From: Leptospira ellisii
GTDB lineage: Bacteria; Spirochaetota; Leptospiria; Leptospirales; Leptospiraceae
Reading direction: 5' to 3'
NCBI RefSeq assembly: GCF_002811955.1
Contig: NZ_NPEF01000050.1
Span: forward strand, 1-20,972
Length of the DNA: 20,972 bases
The translations under genes were made by a program, and so were the position numbers. The notes beneath the pieces are model-generated. The model was not told the DNA's origin and searched no databases. It saw nothing but the letters and a program-made list of their open reading frames with translations. Below are positions 1-15,107 of the stretch, piece after piece; position 1 is the first letter of the stretch, and each line of letters begins with the position of its first letter.

Positions 1-1
1 C

Positions 2-433
2 GCTTTGGCTTCGAGATCGGTTCCCGCTTTGAGAGTGAAATTCACGATCGATCCGAATACGATCCAGTCCGGAAACGCGGAACGGGACGGAAAGATCAAG
101 GGTTCGTTCTTTTATCCTTTGAGAAAAAACGGAAAGATAGAAGGTAAAGTCGTGTCGGCGGAATTGAATTCGGACAAAACCGGTGGGAAGGGCGCGATCC
201 AACTTACCTTCAACGGAGTAACGAAAATTCTGGACGTGAATTTCACTCTCAAAGCGGGAACCGATCTCGAAGCCAAAGCGGTTTTGAATCTCGGGGAATG
301 GAAGGCTTTGTCGGCGGTGGAAGCGCTCAATCAAGTATGCAAGGATTTACATAAAGGAAAGGACGGAGTTTCCAAACTATGGCCCGAGGTGGAATTGAAC
401 ATGTCCACTAAACTCAAAACGAATTGCCCGTGA
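2..433 (+). CDS. YceI-like domain protein, 5' end missing
   Basis: The reading frame is already open at the window edge and ends at TGA 431-433, so the N-terminus, including any signal peptide, lies outside the window. The visible 143 residues resemble the YceI family: a charged segment with [11 protein letters not shown] near the start, then beta-strand-like stretches, and [10 protein letters not shown], which matches the conserved 'G-hydroxyl-T-k' strand of YceI proteins. YceI proteins form an extended lipocalin-like barrel that binds isoprenoid-type lipids, usually in the periplasm. Assignment rests on strand pattern and this motif only. A TTG at 5-7 could be read as a start but has no ribosome binding site in view and would delete the first half of the barrel. 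Ligand and role are unknown. A weak hairpin and T-run follow the stop. Confidence 0.6.
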   Translation, partial: ALASRSVPALRVKFTIDPNTIQSGNAERDGKIKGSFFYPLRKNGKIEGKVVSAELNSDKTGGKGAIQLTFNGVTKILDVNFTLKAGTDLEAKAVLNLGEWKALSAVEALNQVCKDLHKGKDGVSKLWPEVELNMSTKLKTNCP

Positions 434-1300
<867 letters not shown>

Positions 1301-1311
1301 GGAGACCTAAA

Positions 1312-1720
<409 letters not shown>

Positions 1721-1721
1721 C

Positions 1722-5051
<3,330 letters not shown>

Positions 5052-5063
5052 TCGAACGGTCTT

Positions 5064-5077
5064 GTCGGAATTCCGAC
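5064..5077. repeat. 14-bp perfect palindrome after yajQ
   Basis: GTCGGAATTCCGAC reads the same on both strands. As RNA it would form a 5-bp stem with an AATT loop but has no T-run behind it, so it is not a convincing terminator. It could be a protein-binding site for the downstream Uma2 gene, whose promoter starts 26 bp further on. Confidence 0.4.
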
Positions 5078-5102
5078 GAACGATCCTGCAGGTTAGTTCT
5101 TC

Positions 5103-5131
5103 TTGACAGACTCACCGTGATCTGTCAAAAT
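5103..5131 (+). promoter_or_regulatory. candidate promoter with overlapping dyad (Uma2 gene)
   Basis: A perfect consensus -35 TTGACA (5103-5108) is followed after 17 bp by CAAAAT (5126-5131), which matches TATAAT at four of six positions. The same DNA holds a perfect 8-bp inverted repeat, TTGACAGA (5103-5110) and TCTGTCAA (5121-5128), spaced by 10 bp. Inside it TCAC/GTGA (5112-5115, 5117-5120) forms a second small dyad. The repeat spans both the -35 and the start of the -10, the usual position of a repressor operator. Confidence 0.5.
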
Positions 5132-5158
5132 TTGGTTCTTACAGATAAAAAACCATAG

Positions 5159-5719
5159 ATGAGTTCCACTATGCCTATGACCGAATTCAAAACGGATAAA
5201 GACTTCGCCCTGCTTCCGGAAGGAACCCTGGCGGAGCTTTTGGATGGTGAAATATTTATGGTTCCAGCTCCGATTCCCGAGCGTCAAAGAGTATCAGGAA
5301 AGTTATACTCTCTTCTTTTACGATTCGTAGAACGAAACCAACTCGGCGAAATTTTCTTTTCCCCGATCGACGTGTTTCTCGACGAACGCAACGTGGTTCA
5401 ACCCGATCTCATCTTCATTTCAAAAGCGCGTAACTCGATCGTCCGCGAAAAAAGAATCGAAGGCGCACCCGATTGGGTCGCCGAAATTCTCTCGGAAGGA
5501 AACGCGTATCACGACTTAAAGACCAAAAAGAAACTCTACGAAAAACACGGAGTCCTCGAATACTGGATCGTCGATCCGATGGAACGTTCCGTCGAAGTTT
5601 TTTCCAACGGAGAATCCGGATTCAAACTGATCGCTTCGTCCGGTTCCGGTAAAATCGCCTCCGCCGTTTTGGGCGGATTTTCCATAGAAATCGAGCCGCT
5701 CTTTACAAAGCCCGAATAA
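5159..5719 (+). CDS. Uma2 family (DUF820) PD-(D/E)XK endonuclease-like protein
   Basis: The 186-residue protein fits the Uma2/DUF820 family, restriction-endonuclease-fold proteins widespread in cyanobacteria and leptospires, mostly of unknown biological role. Key pieces are present in order: [13 protein letters not shown] near residue 26, the acidic QPDLIFI strand with D83, PDWVAEILS with E109, a Lys cluster at 123-125, and [10 protein letters not shown] at residues 131-140. The putative D/E/K active-site set is therefore intact. The chosen ATG at 5159 lies about 28 nt past the candidate -10; ATGs at 5171 and 5177 are alternatives, and no clear ribosome binding site decides between them. It stands alone, with its own promoter and dyad. 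DNA cleavage is inferred from the fold, not shown. Confidence 0.88.
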   Translation: MSSTMPMTEFKTDKDFALLPEGTLAELLDGEIFMVPAPIPERQRVSGKLYSLLLRFVERNQLGEIFFSPIDVFLDERNVVQPDLIFISKARNSIVREKRIEGAPDWVAEILSEGNAYHDLKTKKKLYEKHGVLEYWIVDPMERSVEVFSNGESGFKLIASSGSGKIASAVLGGFSIEIEPLFTKPE

Positions 5720-5727
5720 CCGAAGAG

Positions 5728-5750
5728 TTCCGAACGGAAGAATTCTTTTC
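5728..5750 (+). terminator. possible weak terminator after the Uma2 gene
   Basis: TTCC (5728-5731) pairs with GGAA (5736-5739) around GAAC, and a T-rich stretch TTCTTTT (5743-5749) follows, 9 nt after the stop codon. The stem is only 4 bp, so the function is doubtful. Confidence 0.22.
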
Positions 5751-5780
5751 CGAAAACAAATCCGCCGTTTCCCTGGTCAA

Positions 5781-6182
5781 ATGAATATGAAAAAAAGAAT
5801 CCTCGTAGGCGTTTTAGTAATCTTCGTTTCGTTCGCGGTTTCCGCAGAGGAAGAAAGTCCGGTTAAATTCAAATTGGAAAAAAGTTTCGGCAACGCGTAT
5901 CTTCTTAAAATCGTACATCCGTCCAATTACGGAATTCAAAAGGACGCCCCGCATAAGATTCTTCTGAACGCGGGCAAAGGCGTAAAAGTCGAACAAGCCG
6001 ACTTGACGGTAAAGGGAAAAATTTCCCCCAAAAAAAAGGAATACTTCGCTTCCGTGGATCCGATCCAACTGACCGTTTCCGGAAAGGGAGATCTTGAAAT
6101 TCACGGTAGAATTTATTACTGCAATTTCGACAAAAATATCTGTATTCCGGGAAAGATTCAGCAGGTGGAAATCATACAATAA
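5781..6182 (+). CDS. small exported protein resembling the DsbD N-terminal domain
   Basis: The 133-residue product begins with a clear signal peptide: KKR, then the hydrophobic run ILVGVLVIFVSFAV, with likely cleavage after SA near residue 22. The mature part is beta-rich and ends with IYYCNFDKNICIPG (residues 111-124), where C114 and C121 form a C-x6-C pair. This resembles the thiol-exchanging end of the periplasmic N-terminal domain of DsbD, which has a C-x5-C pair. No membrane or thioredoxin domain of DsbD is fused or adjacent. A role in periplasmic redox or as an orphan DsbD-alpha-like domain is therefore inference. ATG at 5781 and 5787 are both possible; neither has a good ribosome binding site. 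A terminator follows. Confidence 0.65.
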   Translation: MNMKKRILVGVLVIFVSFAVSAEEESPVKFKLEKSFGNAYLLKIVHPSNYGIQKDAPHKILLNAGKGVKVEQADLTVKGKISPKKKEYFASVDPIQLTVSGKGDLEIHGRIYYCNFDKNICIPGKIQQVEIIQ

Positions 6183-6251
6183 AAACGGATTCGATCGGCT
6201 TCCTTTTTCGGATTTTGAGGAGTGTTCCCGGTCGAGAAATCCCGTGTATAG

Positions 6252-6284
6252 TTCCTGCCGAAGAGGCAAGGGATTATTTTTTTT
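6252..6284 (+). terminator. intrinsic terminator after the DsbD-N-like gene
   Basis: TCCTGCC (6253-6259) pairs with GGCA-a-GGGA (6265-6273) around the loop GAAGA, with one bulged A. An alternative outer pair AATCCC (6238-6243) / GGGATT (6270-6275) is also possible. Eight T (6277-6284) follow on the + strand. The T-run overlaps the 3' end of the convergent acetyltransferase gene. Confidence 0.6.
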
Positions 6285-6801
6285 GAATATTCCATTTTTC
6301 GCGAGTAATTTCGTATTCGAAGTAAGAGAGGTTGTCGCGTTGGACGGAACCGATTCGTTGTCCGCCTATTTTCTCCAGGGCTTTTTGGGATCTTTTGTTG
6401 CCGGTTCCGATATGGAACAGGACCGATTCGATTTCGTTTCGGAAACAATGGTTTAGGAGTAAGGATTTCATCGCCTTATTGAAGATCCCTCCCCAGTAGC
6501 CTCTTCCAAGAAACGTATAACCGATCGCGATCGATTTCGCCGAAGGATTTAGATCGTAATATCTCGTATTACCAATGAGCCGACCTGTTGCGTTATCGAT
6601 CACCGCGAAGCCGCTCTTCGACTCGACTGCCTCCCAAAAATACCGGGTGAAATTTTCTTTGAGATACCGATCCTTAACCGGGTGTTGCTCCCATATGAGC
6701 GGATCGGAGGCGATTGAAAAGAGTTCCTCAAAGTCGATTGCTCGTATCGGACGGAGGGTTATCAGTTCATCCTTTAAGACCGGCTGTACGTCCATATTCA
6801 T
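6274..6801 (-). CDS. GNAT family N-acetyltransferase, RimJ/RimL type
   Basis: This 175-residue protein has the layout of the Acetyltransf_3 (RimJ/RimL-like) family, which moves acetyl from acetyl-CoA to an amine, often a protein N-terminus or small molecule. It opens with LITLRPIRAIDFEELFSIASDP, has the acetyl-CoA loop IGYTFLGRGYWGG at residues 93-105 (the usual G-Y-x-x-x-x-x-G-x-G-Y-x-x), and the GNKRSQKALEKIGGQRIG segment at residues 134-151, matching N-x-x-S-x-x-x-x-E-K-x-G. Substrate cannot be told. An alternative start is the ATG two codons downstream. It lies 84 bp behind the small lipoprotein gene on the same strand and converges with the gene at 5781-6182. Confidence 0.9.
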   Translation of the reverse strand: MNMDVQPVLKDELITLRPIRAIDFEELFSIASDPLIWEQHPVKDRYLKENFTRYFWEAVESKSGFAVIDNATGRLIGNTRYYDLNPSAKSIAIGYTFLGRGYWGGIFNKAMKSLLLNHCFRNEIESVLFHIGTGNKRSQKALEKIGGQRIGSVQRDNLSYFEYEITREKWNIQKK

Positions 6802-6885
6802 TGCAAGACGAGGTGAATCGCTACGACGATTTTCGTCAAATTCGATCGAATTGTTTCGAATTTTTTAATCTGAAATGCAATTTGT

Positions 6886-7319
6886 CTAACGTTTGAGGGA
6901 GGCCTTTAATCCGGGGGATTGAACCTGGAAGAGAAAATAGGTTTTCCCCTGGATGGAACCGGAGGATTTTACGATCTTTCCTTTTGCTTCCACAAGCTCT
7001 TTGAGAACGGCCTTGTCCCCGGAACGAAAAGTTTCCCCTTTTTCCGCGATGAGAAGATTTACGGCGCGTTTTTTCGCCAATTCCTGCGCCCCTTCCGGAC
7101 TTCCTTCCAAAGAGGAAATGACTACTTGGAAAACGTCCCCGCTCAAAAATCCTTCCGTGGCTTTGACGAATTCGTCGTCCGGATTCGGACTTGTGGATTC
7201 CTCCTGAACCGATTTTCGTTCCGGGTTTTGCGGCGGAGGTTCCGCAACGGTTCGTTTGGGAGTGGGACAATGTAGAAAGGAAAGAACGGATATCGCGAAC
7301 GAAAAAATCAAAACGAATT

Positions 7320-7323
<4 letters not shown>
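6886..7323 (-). CDS. small exported protein, probable lipoprotein
   Basis: I do not recognise the 145-residue product. It starts with a hydrophobic signal, [16 protein letters not shown], ending at C19. His in the -1 position is unusual for a spirochaetal lipobox, so lipidation is likely but not certain. A Pro/Glu/Ser-rich linker (residues about 24-48) follows, then a compact domain with [27 protein letters not shown] and [19 protein letters not shown]. The start codon overlaps the upstream gene's TGA as ATGA, and GGAGG lies 4 nt before it inside that gene, so translation is coupled. The two products probably act at the same place in the cell envelope. Confidence 0.75.
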
Positions 7324-8057
<734 letters not shown>

Positions 8058-8149
8058 GAGACAATCATTTCCCGAACTCCGCGAAAAGGAAGCAGGATTT
8101 TTCCGGGAACTTCTCGACAACAGGTTCGGACGAGGAAAGGCTGTAAGCT

Positions 8150-9718
8150 ATGCGTTCGATACAGCCGTTTCTGTTTGCGGGAATGTTCCTTTCGATTTCC
8201 GCCGTTTCCCTCTCCGCGGAAGGTTCCGTTTTCGCGGGATTAAAAAAATCTTTGGAAGAAAGGACGAAGACCTTTCGAATGGAGAACGGACTTCGCGTCC
8301 TTATGATGAAACGCGAGGATTCCCCCACCATCGCGGTATATTCCAAATTTCTGGTGGGCTCCGCCGACGAAACTCCGGAGATCGCGGGCACCGCGCATCT
8401 TCTGGAGCACATGCTTTTTAAGGGAACGAAGAACATCGGAACGATCGACTACGAAAGGGAAAAACCCTATCTGGAACAGATCGCCGTTTGGGGAAAACGT
8501 CTGGACGAGATGCGGATCCGCGAAGCGGAGTCGAAGGCGAACGGAGAGGAGCCTTCGGCGGAATTCAGATCCGAATTGGAAACCCTTCGAAAAAGATTCC
8601 AGAACCTTTTGGAATTACACCGCAAGTTCATCGTCTCCAACGAGGATAACTTCATATATTCGCAGAACGGAGGGGTCGGATTCAACGCGTATACGAGCAA
8701 CGACGTTACCAACTATCAGATTCTTCTTCCGGCCAACCGATTGGAAATCTGGGCCAAACTCGAATCGGACCGTCTTAAAAATCCTATATTACGGGAATAT
8801 TATACGGAACGGGAAGTGGTTCTGGAAGAAAGAAGGATGCGGGTGGAGAATCGCGGGCTCGGAATTCTCCGCGAGAAGTATATGGACGCGGCGTTTCCGG
8901 AAGGACATCCGTATCGAATGCCGGTGATCGGTTACGAAAAGAATCTCGGCTTTTTGGATCTCGAAAAGACGGAAACCTTCTTTAAGAATTATTACGATCC
9001 GCGCAGAATGGTGATCGCCGTAGTAGGCTCTTTGGAATTCGATAAAACGGAAAAAATACTGAGATCGTATTTCGGAGATCTCAAACAGGGAAAATCCCAA
9101 CCGCAAAAAAAGATTCCCTCCGCCGGATTCGCCGGACCTAAGTTCGTTTCGGTCGTTCATCCGAGCGCTCCTTCCAAAATCATAGGTTTTAACAAACCCG
9201 CCTTCCCGCATCCGGACGACGCGGTGTTCGGCATCATCGATACGTTGTTAGCCGAAGGAGAATCCGGACGTCTTTACAAACGGCTCGTTCTGGAGGAGCA
9301 GGTGGCGCAGGGAGTGTATTGCTGGAACGGAGATCCGGGAGACCGTCTGTCCAATCTGTTTTCCGTCTACGTTACCAACAATCAGAACGCGGATCAGAAA
9401 AAAGTGGAGTCCATCGTTCAGGAGGAATTGGATCGTCTGAAAACGATTCCGGTCACCTCCGAAGAGCTGTTTAAGATCAAGAATCAGATCGTCGCCGGTT
9501 ATCTCCGCGCTTTGGACGACAACGGTAAACTCGCCGACGTCCTTTCCTTATATCAGCTTTTATACGGGGATTGGAAGGAGCTACTGCGGGGATACGAGGA
9601 ATTGGACGCCGTGACCCCGGAAGACGTGCAAAGGGTGGCGAACAAATACTTCGTGCCCGAAAACCGGACGATCGCGGAATTGAATCCACCTGCCGGAAAC
9701 GGAGCCGAAAAGAAATGA
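8150..9718 (+). CDS. exported M16 family zinc metallopeptidase (active subunit)
   Basis: The 522-residue protein belongs to the M16 (pitrilysin/processing-peptidase) family. A signal peptide covers residues 1-23, ending SLSA. The inverted zinc motif is intact as H83-L-L-E86-H87, and the downstream glutamate ligand lies in EREVVLEE (residues 220-227). About 70 residues between the zinc motif and [16 protein letters not shown] (174-189) form a charged helical insertion, starting TIDYEREK. The C-terminal half holds the second M16 fold with [23 protein letters not shown] lies 9 nt before the ATG. The stop overlaps the next gene's ATG as ATGA. By family rule it should work with the zinc-less partner behind it, degrading peptides in the periplasm; the substrate is unknown. 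Confidence 0.95.
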   Translation: MRSIQPFLFAGMFLSISAVSLSAEGSVFAGLKKSLEERTKTFRMENGLRVLMMKREDSPTIAVYSKFLVGSADETPEIAGTAHLLEHMLFKGTKNIGTIDYEREKPYLEQIAVWGKRLDEMRIREAESKANGEEPSAEFRSELETLRKRFQNLLELHRKFIVSNEDNFIYSQNGGVGFNAYTSNDVTNYQILLPANRLEIWAKLESDRLKNPILREYYTEREVVLEERRMRVENRGLGILREKYMDAAFPEGHPYRMPVIGYEKNLGFLDLEKTETFFKNYYDPRRMVIAVVGSLEFDKTEKILRSYFGDLKQGKSQPQKKIPSAGFAGPKFVSVVHPSAPSKIIGFNKPAFPHPDDAVFGIIDTLLAEGESGRLYKRLVLEEQVAQGVYCWNGDPGDRLSNLFSVYVTNNQNADQKKVESIVQEELDRLKTIPVTSEELFKIKNQIVAGYLRALDDNGKLADVLSLYQLLYGDWKELLRGYEELDAVTPEDVQRVANKYFVPENRTIAELNPPAGNGAEKK

Positions 9719-11184
9719 ACGACCTCGCCGTTCGGAAAAATTCATCAATGAAACCTAATATTCAAAAATTAAAATATTTAATGATTCTAATTCTCTTCGG
9801 AATTTCGCCCCTTTCCGGCGCTCCGGGGGACTTCGTCAAAAACGTGAAAATCCCTCCGTTGACCTTCGAATTTCCGGAGATCCAGACCTTTACTTCCGGA
9901 AAGGGAACCGAGGTCTACTTTCTGCCCGGGGAGGAGTTTCCGCTGAGAAATTTGGAAATCCATATCTATGCGGGAATTTTATCCGATCCTTCTTTGGCTC
10001 CCGAAATTCCGGAACTGTTCTCGGAGGCGTGGAAACACGGCGGAGTTCCTTCCGCTCCCGGAAATGCGTTTTTGGAAACCTTGGAGGGTTACGGTGCGAA
10101 GTTGGAAACCGACGCGAATTCGAATAAGATAATACTTTCCGTTTCGTATCTTTCGCGTTTTGAAAAGGAGATCCTTCCGCTTCTCGCGGAATTTCTGACC
10201 GTTCCGTTGTTAAACGAAGAGGGGTTCTCCGTCGCAAAGCTCAAGTTGGAGGAGGCGATCAAACGAAGAAACGACAAAATTCCGGATATCGCCTATCGTA
10301 AAACGGCGGAACTCGTATACAAGGGAACGGTTTTGGGAAAAACCGTTCAACTGGATTCCCTTTCCAAGATCAAAGCGGAGGACGTCCGGAACTATTTCCG
10401 CGATTCGGTTTCCGCTTCGAGAAGAACGGTTCTTCTCACCGGCGATCTGCAGAAAAAGGAAGCCGTTGCCTTGGTCGCTTCCCTGCTTCCCGATCGGGAA
10501 AACGTGCGCGTCGAAATACGTCCCGCGATCGATACGCAGACTCTGAAACGGAATCTGGATTCTCTTTCCTATCGGATTTTGGGAGTGGATAAGGATGCGA
10601 CGCAGAGTATCGTGATGATGGCGGGAATTCTTCCTCCTCACAAAGACCCGGATTTTTACGCGATTCAGGTTTTGAACTATATCGTAGGCGGCGGAGGATT
10701 CAATTCGTATTTCATGCAGAAGATCCGATCGGACCGCGGACTTGCGTATTCCTCCAGCAGCGCCGCGTATTTCGAGCGAGATTACGGCGTGATTTATTTC
10801 ACCACGCAGACGAAAACCTCCACTACCAAAGAGGTCTTCGATTTAATGAAAGAAATATTAAGCGAAGAGACGATTTATAAGATCCGGGAGGACGAATTGG
10901 AATCCGCGAAACAATCCATCGTCAACCGCTTCATCTTCCAGTTCGCGGATAAGATGGGAATTCTGCACAACACGCTCCGTTTTAAGGAACACGATATGCC
11001 GGCGGATTATCTGAAGCGATACCGGGACCGCATCCAAGCGGTGACGCTTTCCGATCTGCGCCGCGTGGGAAAAAAATACTTCGTACATTCCTCCGCAAAA
11101 ACGATCCTGACGGGACCGAAGTCGATCTATAAGGATTGGGGCGAAGGAGTGAGAACGGTCGCTCCCGAGGACGGGATCCCGTAA
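9715..11184 (+). CDS. exported M16 family protein lacking the zinc motif (partner subunit)
   Basis: The 489-residue product is an M16 fold protein without HxxEH: the corresponding helix reads [11 protein letters not shown] at residues 100-110, so it should not cleave by itself. The C-terminal half keeps the conserved RGLAYSS segment (R341 to Y345), which in M16 dimers helps bind substrate at the partner's active site. The start is taken at the ATG overlapping the upstream stop. ATGs at 9748 and 9781 are possible and would shorten the N-region before the hydrophobic signal [16 protein letters not shown] frame extending upstream to 9571 is open only by chance inside the first M16 gene. The next gene's GTG follows its TAA directly. 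Confidence 0.92.
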   Translation: MNDLAVRKNSSMKPNIQKLKYLMILILFGISPLSGAPGDFVKNVKIPPLTFEFPEIQTFTSGKGTEVYFLPGEEFPLRNLEIHIYAGILSDPSLAPEIPELFSEAWKHGGVPSAPGNAFLETLEGYGAKLETDANSNKIILSVSYLSRFEKEILPLLAEFLTVPLLNEEGFSVAKLKLEEAIKRRNDKIPDIAYRKTAELVYKGTVLGKTVQLDSLSKIKAEDVRNYFRDSVSASRRTVLLTGDLQKKEAVALVASLLPDRENVRVEIRPAIDTQTLKRNLDSLSYRILGVDKDATQSIVMMAGILPPHKDPDFYAIQVLNYIVGGGGFNSYFMQKIRSDRGLAYSSSSAAYFERDYGVIYFTTQTKTSTTKEVFDLMKEILSEETIYKIREDELESAKQSIVNRFIFQFADKMGILHNTLRFKEHDMPADYLKRYRDRIQAVTLSDLRRVGKKYFVHSSAKTILTGPKSIYKDWGEGVRTVAPEDGIP

Positions 11185-12012
11185 GTGTATTGTAAGTTTC
11201 AGCACAAACAATATCAGTTCGAGGGAATTTCGGAAGGCGGGATCCGCACTTCGATTTATCTTCCTTCCTTGAGTCTGATGTTCGATATCGGAGCGCAGAA
11301 TCCGAATCGGATCCACTTGGACAATCTCCTTCTTACGCATTCGCATCTGGATCATTCGTCCGGAATTCCGTATTATATATCGCAGCGTTCCCTGCGGAAG
11401 TTGAAACCTCCCAAGATCTATCTCCCTTCCGCCGTCGAGGAACCGATGCGGAAGATTCTCGAACTCTATTCACAAATCGAGGATTTCCCGTATCACTACG
11501 AGATGTTCGGGGTCGATCCCGGCGACAGGATCGATTTGGATCCTCATCATTTTTTTTCCCCTCATAAAACGTTTCATCGCGTCCCTTCCCAGGGTTATAC
11601 GATCTACGAAAGACGAAAGAAGCTGAAGGAACAATTCCGATCCCTCGGTCGCGAGGAATTGAATAGGGTCTTGAAGGAAAACGCGGAGGTCTCCGAACTC
11701 AGCGAATTCCCCGTGATCAGTTTTTCCGGAGATACTAAGATAGAATACGTTCTGGAAAACGAGGACGCTGCCAATTCTAATATTATATTTATTGAATGTA
11801 CTTACATAGACAAGGAGAGGGACGTGGCCAAGGCGAGGGAATGGGGACATACGCACCTCGACGAAATCCTCGGAAATCTTTCCGCGTTTAAGAACGAGAA
11901 GATCGTTCTCATCCATTTTTCGAAACGTTATTCCGTATCCTACATCCGGGAGACGTTGGCGAAACGAATTCCGGAAAACGAAAAACACAGGTTTCATCTT
12001 TTTCTCCCATGA
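11185..12012 (+). CDS. RNase Z-like metallo-beta-lactamase-fold hydrolase
   Basis: The 275-residue protein has every metal-ligand motif of the RNase Z branch of the metallo-beta-lactamase fold. These are H52-S-H54-L-D56-H57, the H131-RVPSQGY segment, FSGDT with D183, GHTH at 221-224, and IHFSKRY with H244. RNase Z cuts the 3' trailer from tRNA precursors in the cytoplasm. This protein is shorter than ElaC-type enzymes, and where those have the G-D-H-x-x-G-L-P-G-L exosite start it reads [15 protein letters not shown], so tRNA processing is likely but not proven. The start is GTG, immediately after the preceding TAA, and there is no signal peptide. The stop overlaps the methyltransferase ATG. 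A phosphodiesterase on another substrate is the main alternative. Confidence 0.85.
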   Translation: MYCKFQHKQYQFEGISEGGIRTSIYLPSLSLMFDIGAQNPNRIHLDNLLLTHSHLDHSSGIPYYISQRSLRKLKPPKIYLPSAVEEPMRKILELYSQIEDFPYHYEMFGVDPGDRIDLDPHHFFSPHKTFHRVPSQGYTIYERRKKLKEQFRSLGREELNRVLKENAEVSELSEFPVISFSGDTKIEYVLENEDAANSNIIFIECTYIDKERDVAKAREWGHTHLDEILGNLSAFKNEKIVLIHFSKRYSVSYIRETLAKRIPENEKHRFHLFLP

Positions 12013-12716
12013 GCAAAGGAAGTCCCCTCGGAAAATACGGGACCTCCGTGTTTCGGGAAGGTCTGGAGGAGAAAATAGACGCCGACCTGATCATTCGTCC
12101 GATCGCGATCCTTCACGAAATGGAGAACGACGCCGCACAGGAAGGAGTTCCCGTGTTGACTCCCGCGTCGGGATCGGTTTTGAAATTTCTCGTGGAGTCC
12201 GAACAACCCGACGAGATTCTCGAGTTGGGAACCGGATACGGGATCTCGCTTTTTTGGATGGCCTGCGGTCTGAAAAAAACGGCGAAGATGGTTTCCTTGG
12301 AACGGGAAATTTTTTATATCGCGAAGGTTCGATCATATCTCGAAAAACATCCCTTTGGCGATCTGGACGTTCATCTGATCAAAACGCATTGTCTTCAATT
12401 TCTCAAAGATTCGGAGGAAACCGAAAAAGGGGATTGGTCCGGAAAATTCGTTTTTATAGATTGTGATAAGGTTTTGTATCCGGAAATTTTCCGGATACTT
12501 TCCCGTTTGAAACCGTCGGTCGCGGTGTTCGATAACGTGTTGTGGCACGGAAGAATTTTCGAGCCCGATCGACAAGCTCCCTCCGATCTCGCCGTACGCG
12601 AATTTTGGGAGGAGATAAAACGGTCGGGTTTATCTTACACGCTTTTTCCGGTAGGGGACGGACTTCTTCATATCCGTTTCGACGACTCCGCCGATTCCCG
12701 TCGCAGCCGAGGTTAA
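12009..12716 (+). CDS. SAM-dependent O-methyltransferase, family 3 type
   Basis: The 235-residue protein matches the class I, cation-dependent (caffeoyl-CoA/catechol type) O-methyltransferase family. It has the SAM loop LELGTGYG at residues 71-78, the acidic VSLERE (95-100) that would hold the ribose, [11 protein letters not shown] for the metal-binding Asp region, and [13 protein letters not shown], a near-exact family signature. There is no signal peptide, so it acts in the cytoplasm. Its ATG overlaps the stop of the RNase Z-like gene, so it is the fourth coupled gene of the operon. The methyl acceptor is unknown; the family acts on small phenolics, on tRNA uridines (TrmR-like members) and others. 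The RNase Z-like neighbour makes an RNA substrate worth considering, but this is inference. Confidence 0.9.
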   Translation: MSKGSPLGKYGTSVFREGLEEKIDADLIIRPIAILHEMENDAAQEGVPVLTPASGSVLKFLVESEQPDEILELGTGYGISLFWMACGLKKTAKMVSLEREIFYIAKVRSYLEKHPFGDLDVHLIKTHCLQFLKDSEETEKGDWSGKFVFIDCDKVLYPEIFRILSRLKPSVAVFDNVLWHGRIFEPDRQAPSDLAVREFWEEIKRSGLSYTLFPVGDGLLHIRFDDSADSRRSRG

Positions 12717-12724
12717 AATACTAG

Positions 12725-12751
12725 TTGCGTTTTAAAACCCTGTGTTATACT
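12725..12751 (+). promoter_or_regulatory. candidate extended -10 promoter
   Basis: TGTTATACT (12743-12751) is an extended -10 element with five of six -10 matches. TTGCGT (12725-12730) is a candidate -35 at a short 15-bp spacing. The predicted start falls just before TAGGAG (12758-12763), itself 6 nt from the ATG at 12770, which implies a very short leader. It would drive the two-gene unit 12770-14946. Confidence 0.5.
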
Positions 12752-12769
12752 TCCGCGTAGGAGATTCCA

Positions 12770-13536
12770 ATGTCATTAAAAAGTTTCCAGAGTGTTTTCG
12801 CGGTCCTGTTCCTTTTGTCGGTTTCCGTTTCGGCTCAATCGGGAACTTCCAAGGACGAAGGTAAGGGAAGCGAACTCGCGAGCGCCGCTTCCGACCCGAA
12901 ATACCAAGGCGATTATCTGGAGGAATTTCACTACGCGAGGACCTTGGATTCGCTGAAAGAGAAAGTGAAAAACGACATCTATGCGCTTTCCACAGTGACG
13001 AAAAATTTCGGTTCGAGCGTTCAGGGATCCAACGAGGAATTGACTTCGATCTGGAAACAATACAACGACGCGCTTCATTATTACTACAGAAGACAATACG
13101 TGGTCGCGGGCAGAAAGATGCGCGAAACGGCCGAGACGATGGACAAACTCTACAATAAATTCTCGGATCAGTATAATAAACGTACCGATCAGCTTTTGGG
13201 GGAATGCGCCGATACGATCGTAGGCATCGAACAGAGTCAAGGCGGTCCGGCCAATAATTCCGCCGCGAGAAGCCGCGAGATATCGGCGAATCATCATAAA
13301 CTTCAGATCGCCTATTATCAGATGATCCAAGCGGACCGTATGCGCAAGGATTCCAGATACAAGGATTCTCTGATTCATTTCCGATTGGCGAAGGAATACG
13401 GAATTTCCATTCTCAGCAAATTGAAATCGGAAGAGGAAAGCAAGAATGTCCGGGAAAAATACAAGATCGACCTGAGCGACAACCGTAACATGGTTTTCGC
13501 GGAAGGCGGAGACAATAAGGACCCGCAGAAAAAATA

Positions 13537-13537
<1 letters not shown>
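12770..13537 (+). CDS. exported helical protein of unknown function
   Basis: I do not recognise the 255-residue product. It has a signal peptide with hydrophobic core [14 protein letters not shown], likely cleaved near residue 22. The rest is highly charged and almost wholly helical in appearance. Two helical-pair segments look TPR-like: [18 protein letters not shown] and [21 protein letters not shown] Gln/Gly/Asn-rich break (about residues 155-164) separates them. A TAGGAG ribosome site and an extended -10 promoter precede it. Its TAG stop shares one base with the GTG start of the amidase gene, so the two are coupled. A scaffold or cofactor for the amidase in the periplasm is a reasonable inference. 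Confidence 0.8.
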
Positions 13538-14946
<1,409 letters not shown>

Positions 14947-15061
14947 TTCCGACACGTTCGGCCAATTCCTTAAATTGCCTTTCCATCATCTTGAGACGCG
15001 CGTTGCTTCCGGTGAGTTTCCAAAGGGTTTTTATTAGCGGAATTTAATCCTCCTCGTAAGC

Positions 15062-15107
15062 GCGTCCCCTTTCTCCGTCCGGCGCGAAAAAAGGGGACGC
15101 AATTTTT
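15062..15107 (+). terminator. intrinsic terminator of the 12770-14946 unit
   Basis: GCGTCCCCTTT (15062-15072) pairs perfectly over 11 bp with AAAGGGGACGC (15090-15100), followed by AATTTTT (15101-15107). The T-run is on the + strand side, so it serves the amidase operon, about 115 nt behind its stop. The hairpin lies just behind the convergent collagenase gene and could also slow transcription from that side, although no T-run exists in that direction. Confidence 0.75.

Noticed and set aside
9571..9714. Upstream extension of the second M16 gene
   Set aside because: It lies wholly inside the first M16 gene, is Arg-rich, and would bury the signal peptide; the ATGA overlap at 9715 is a better start.
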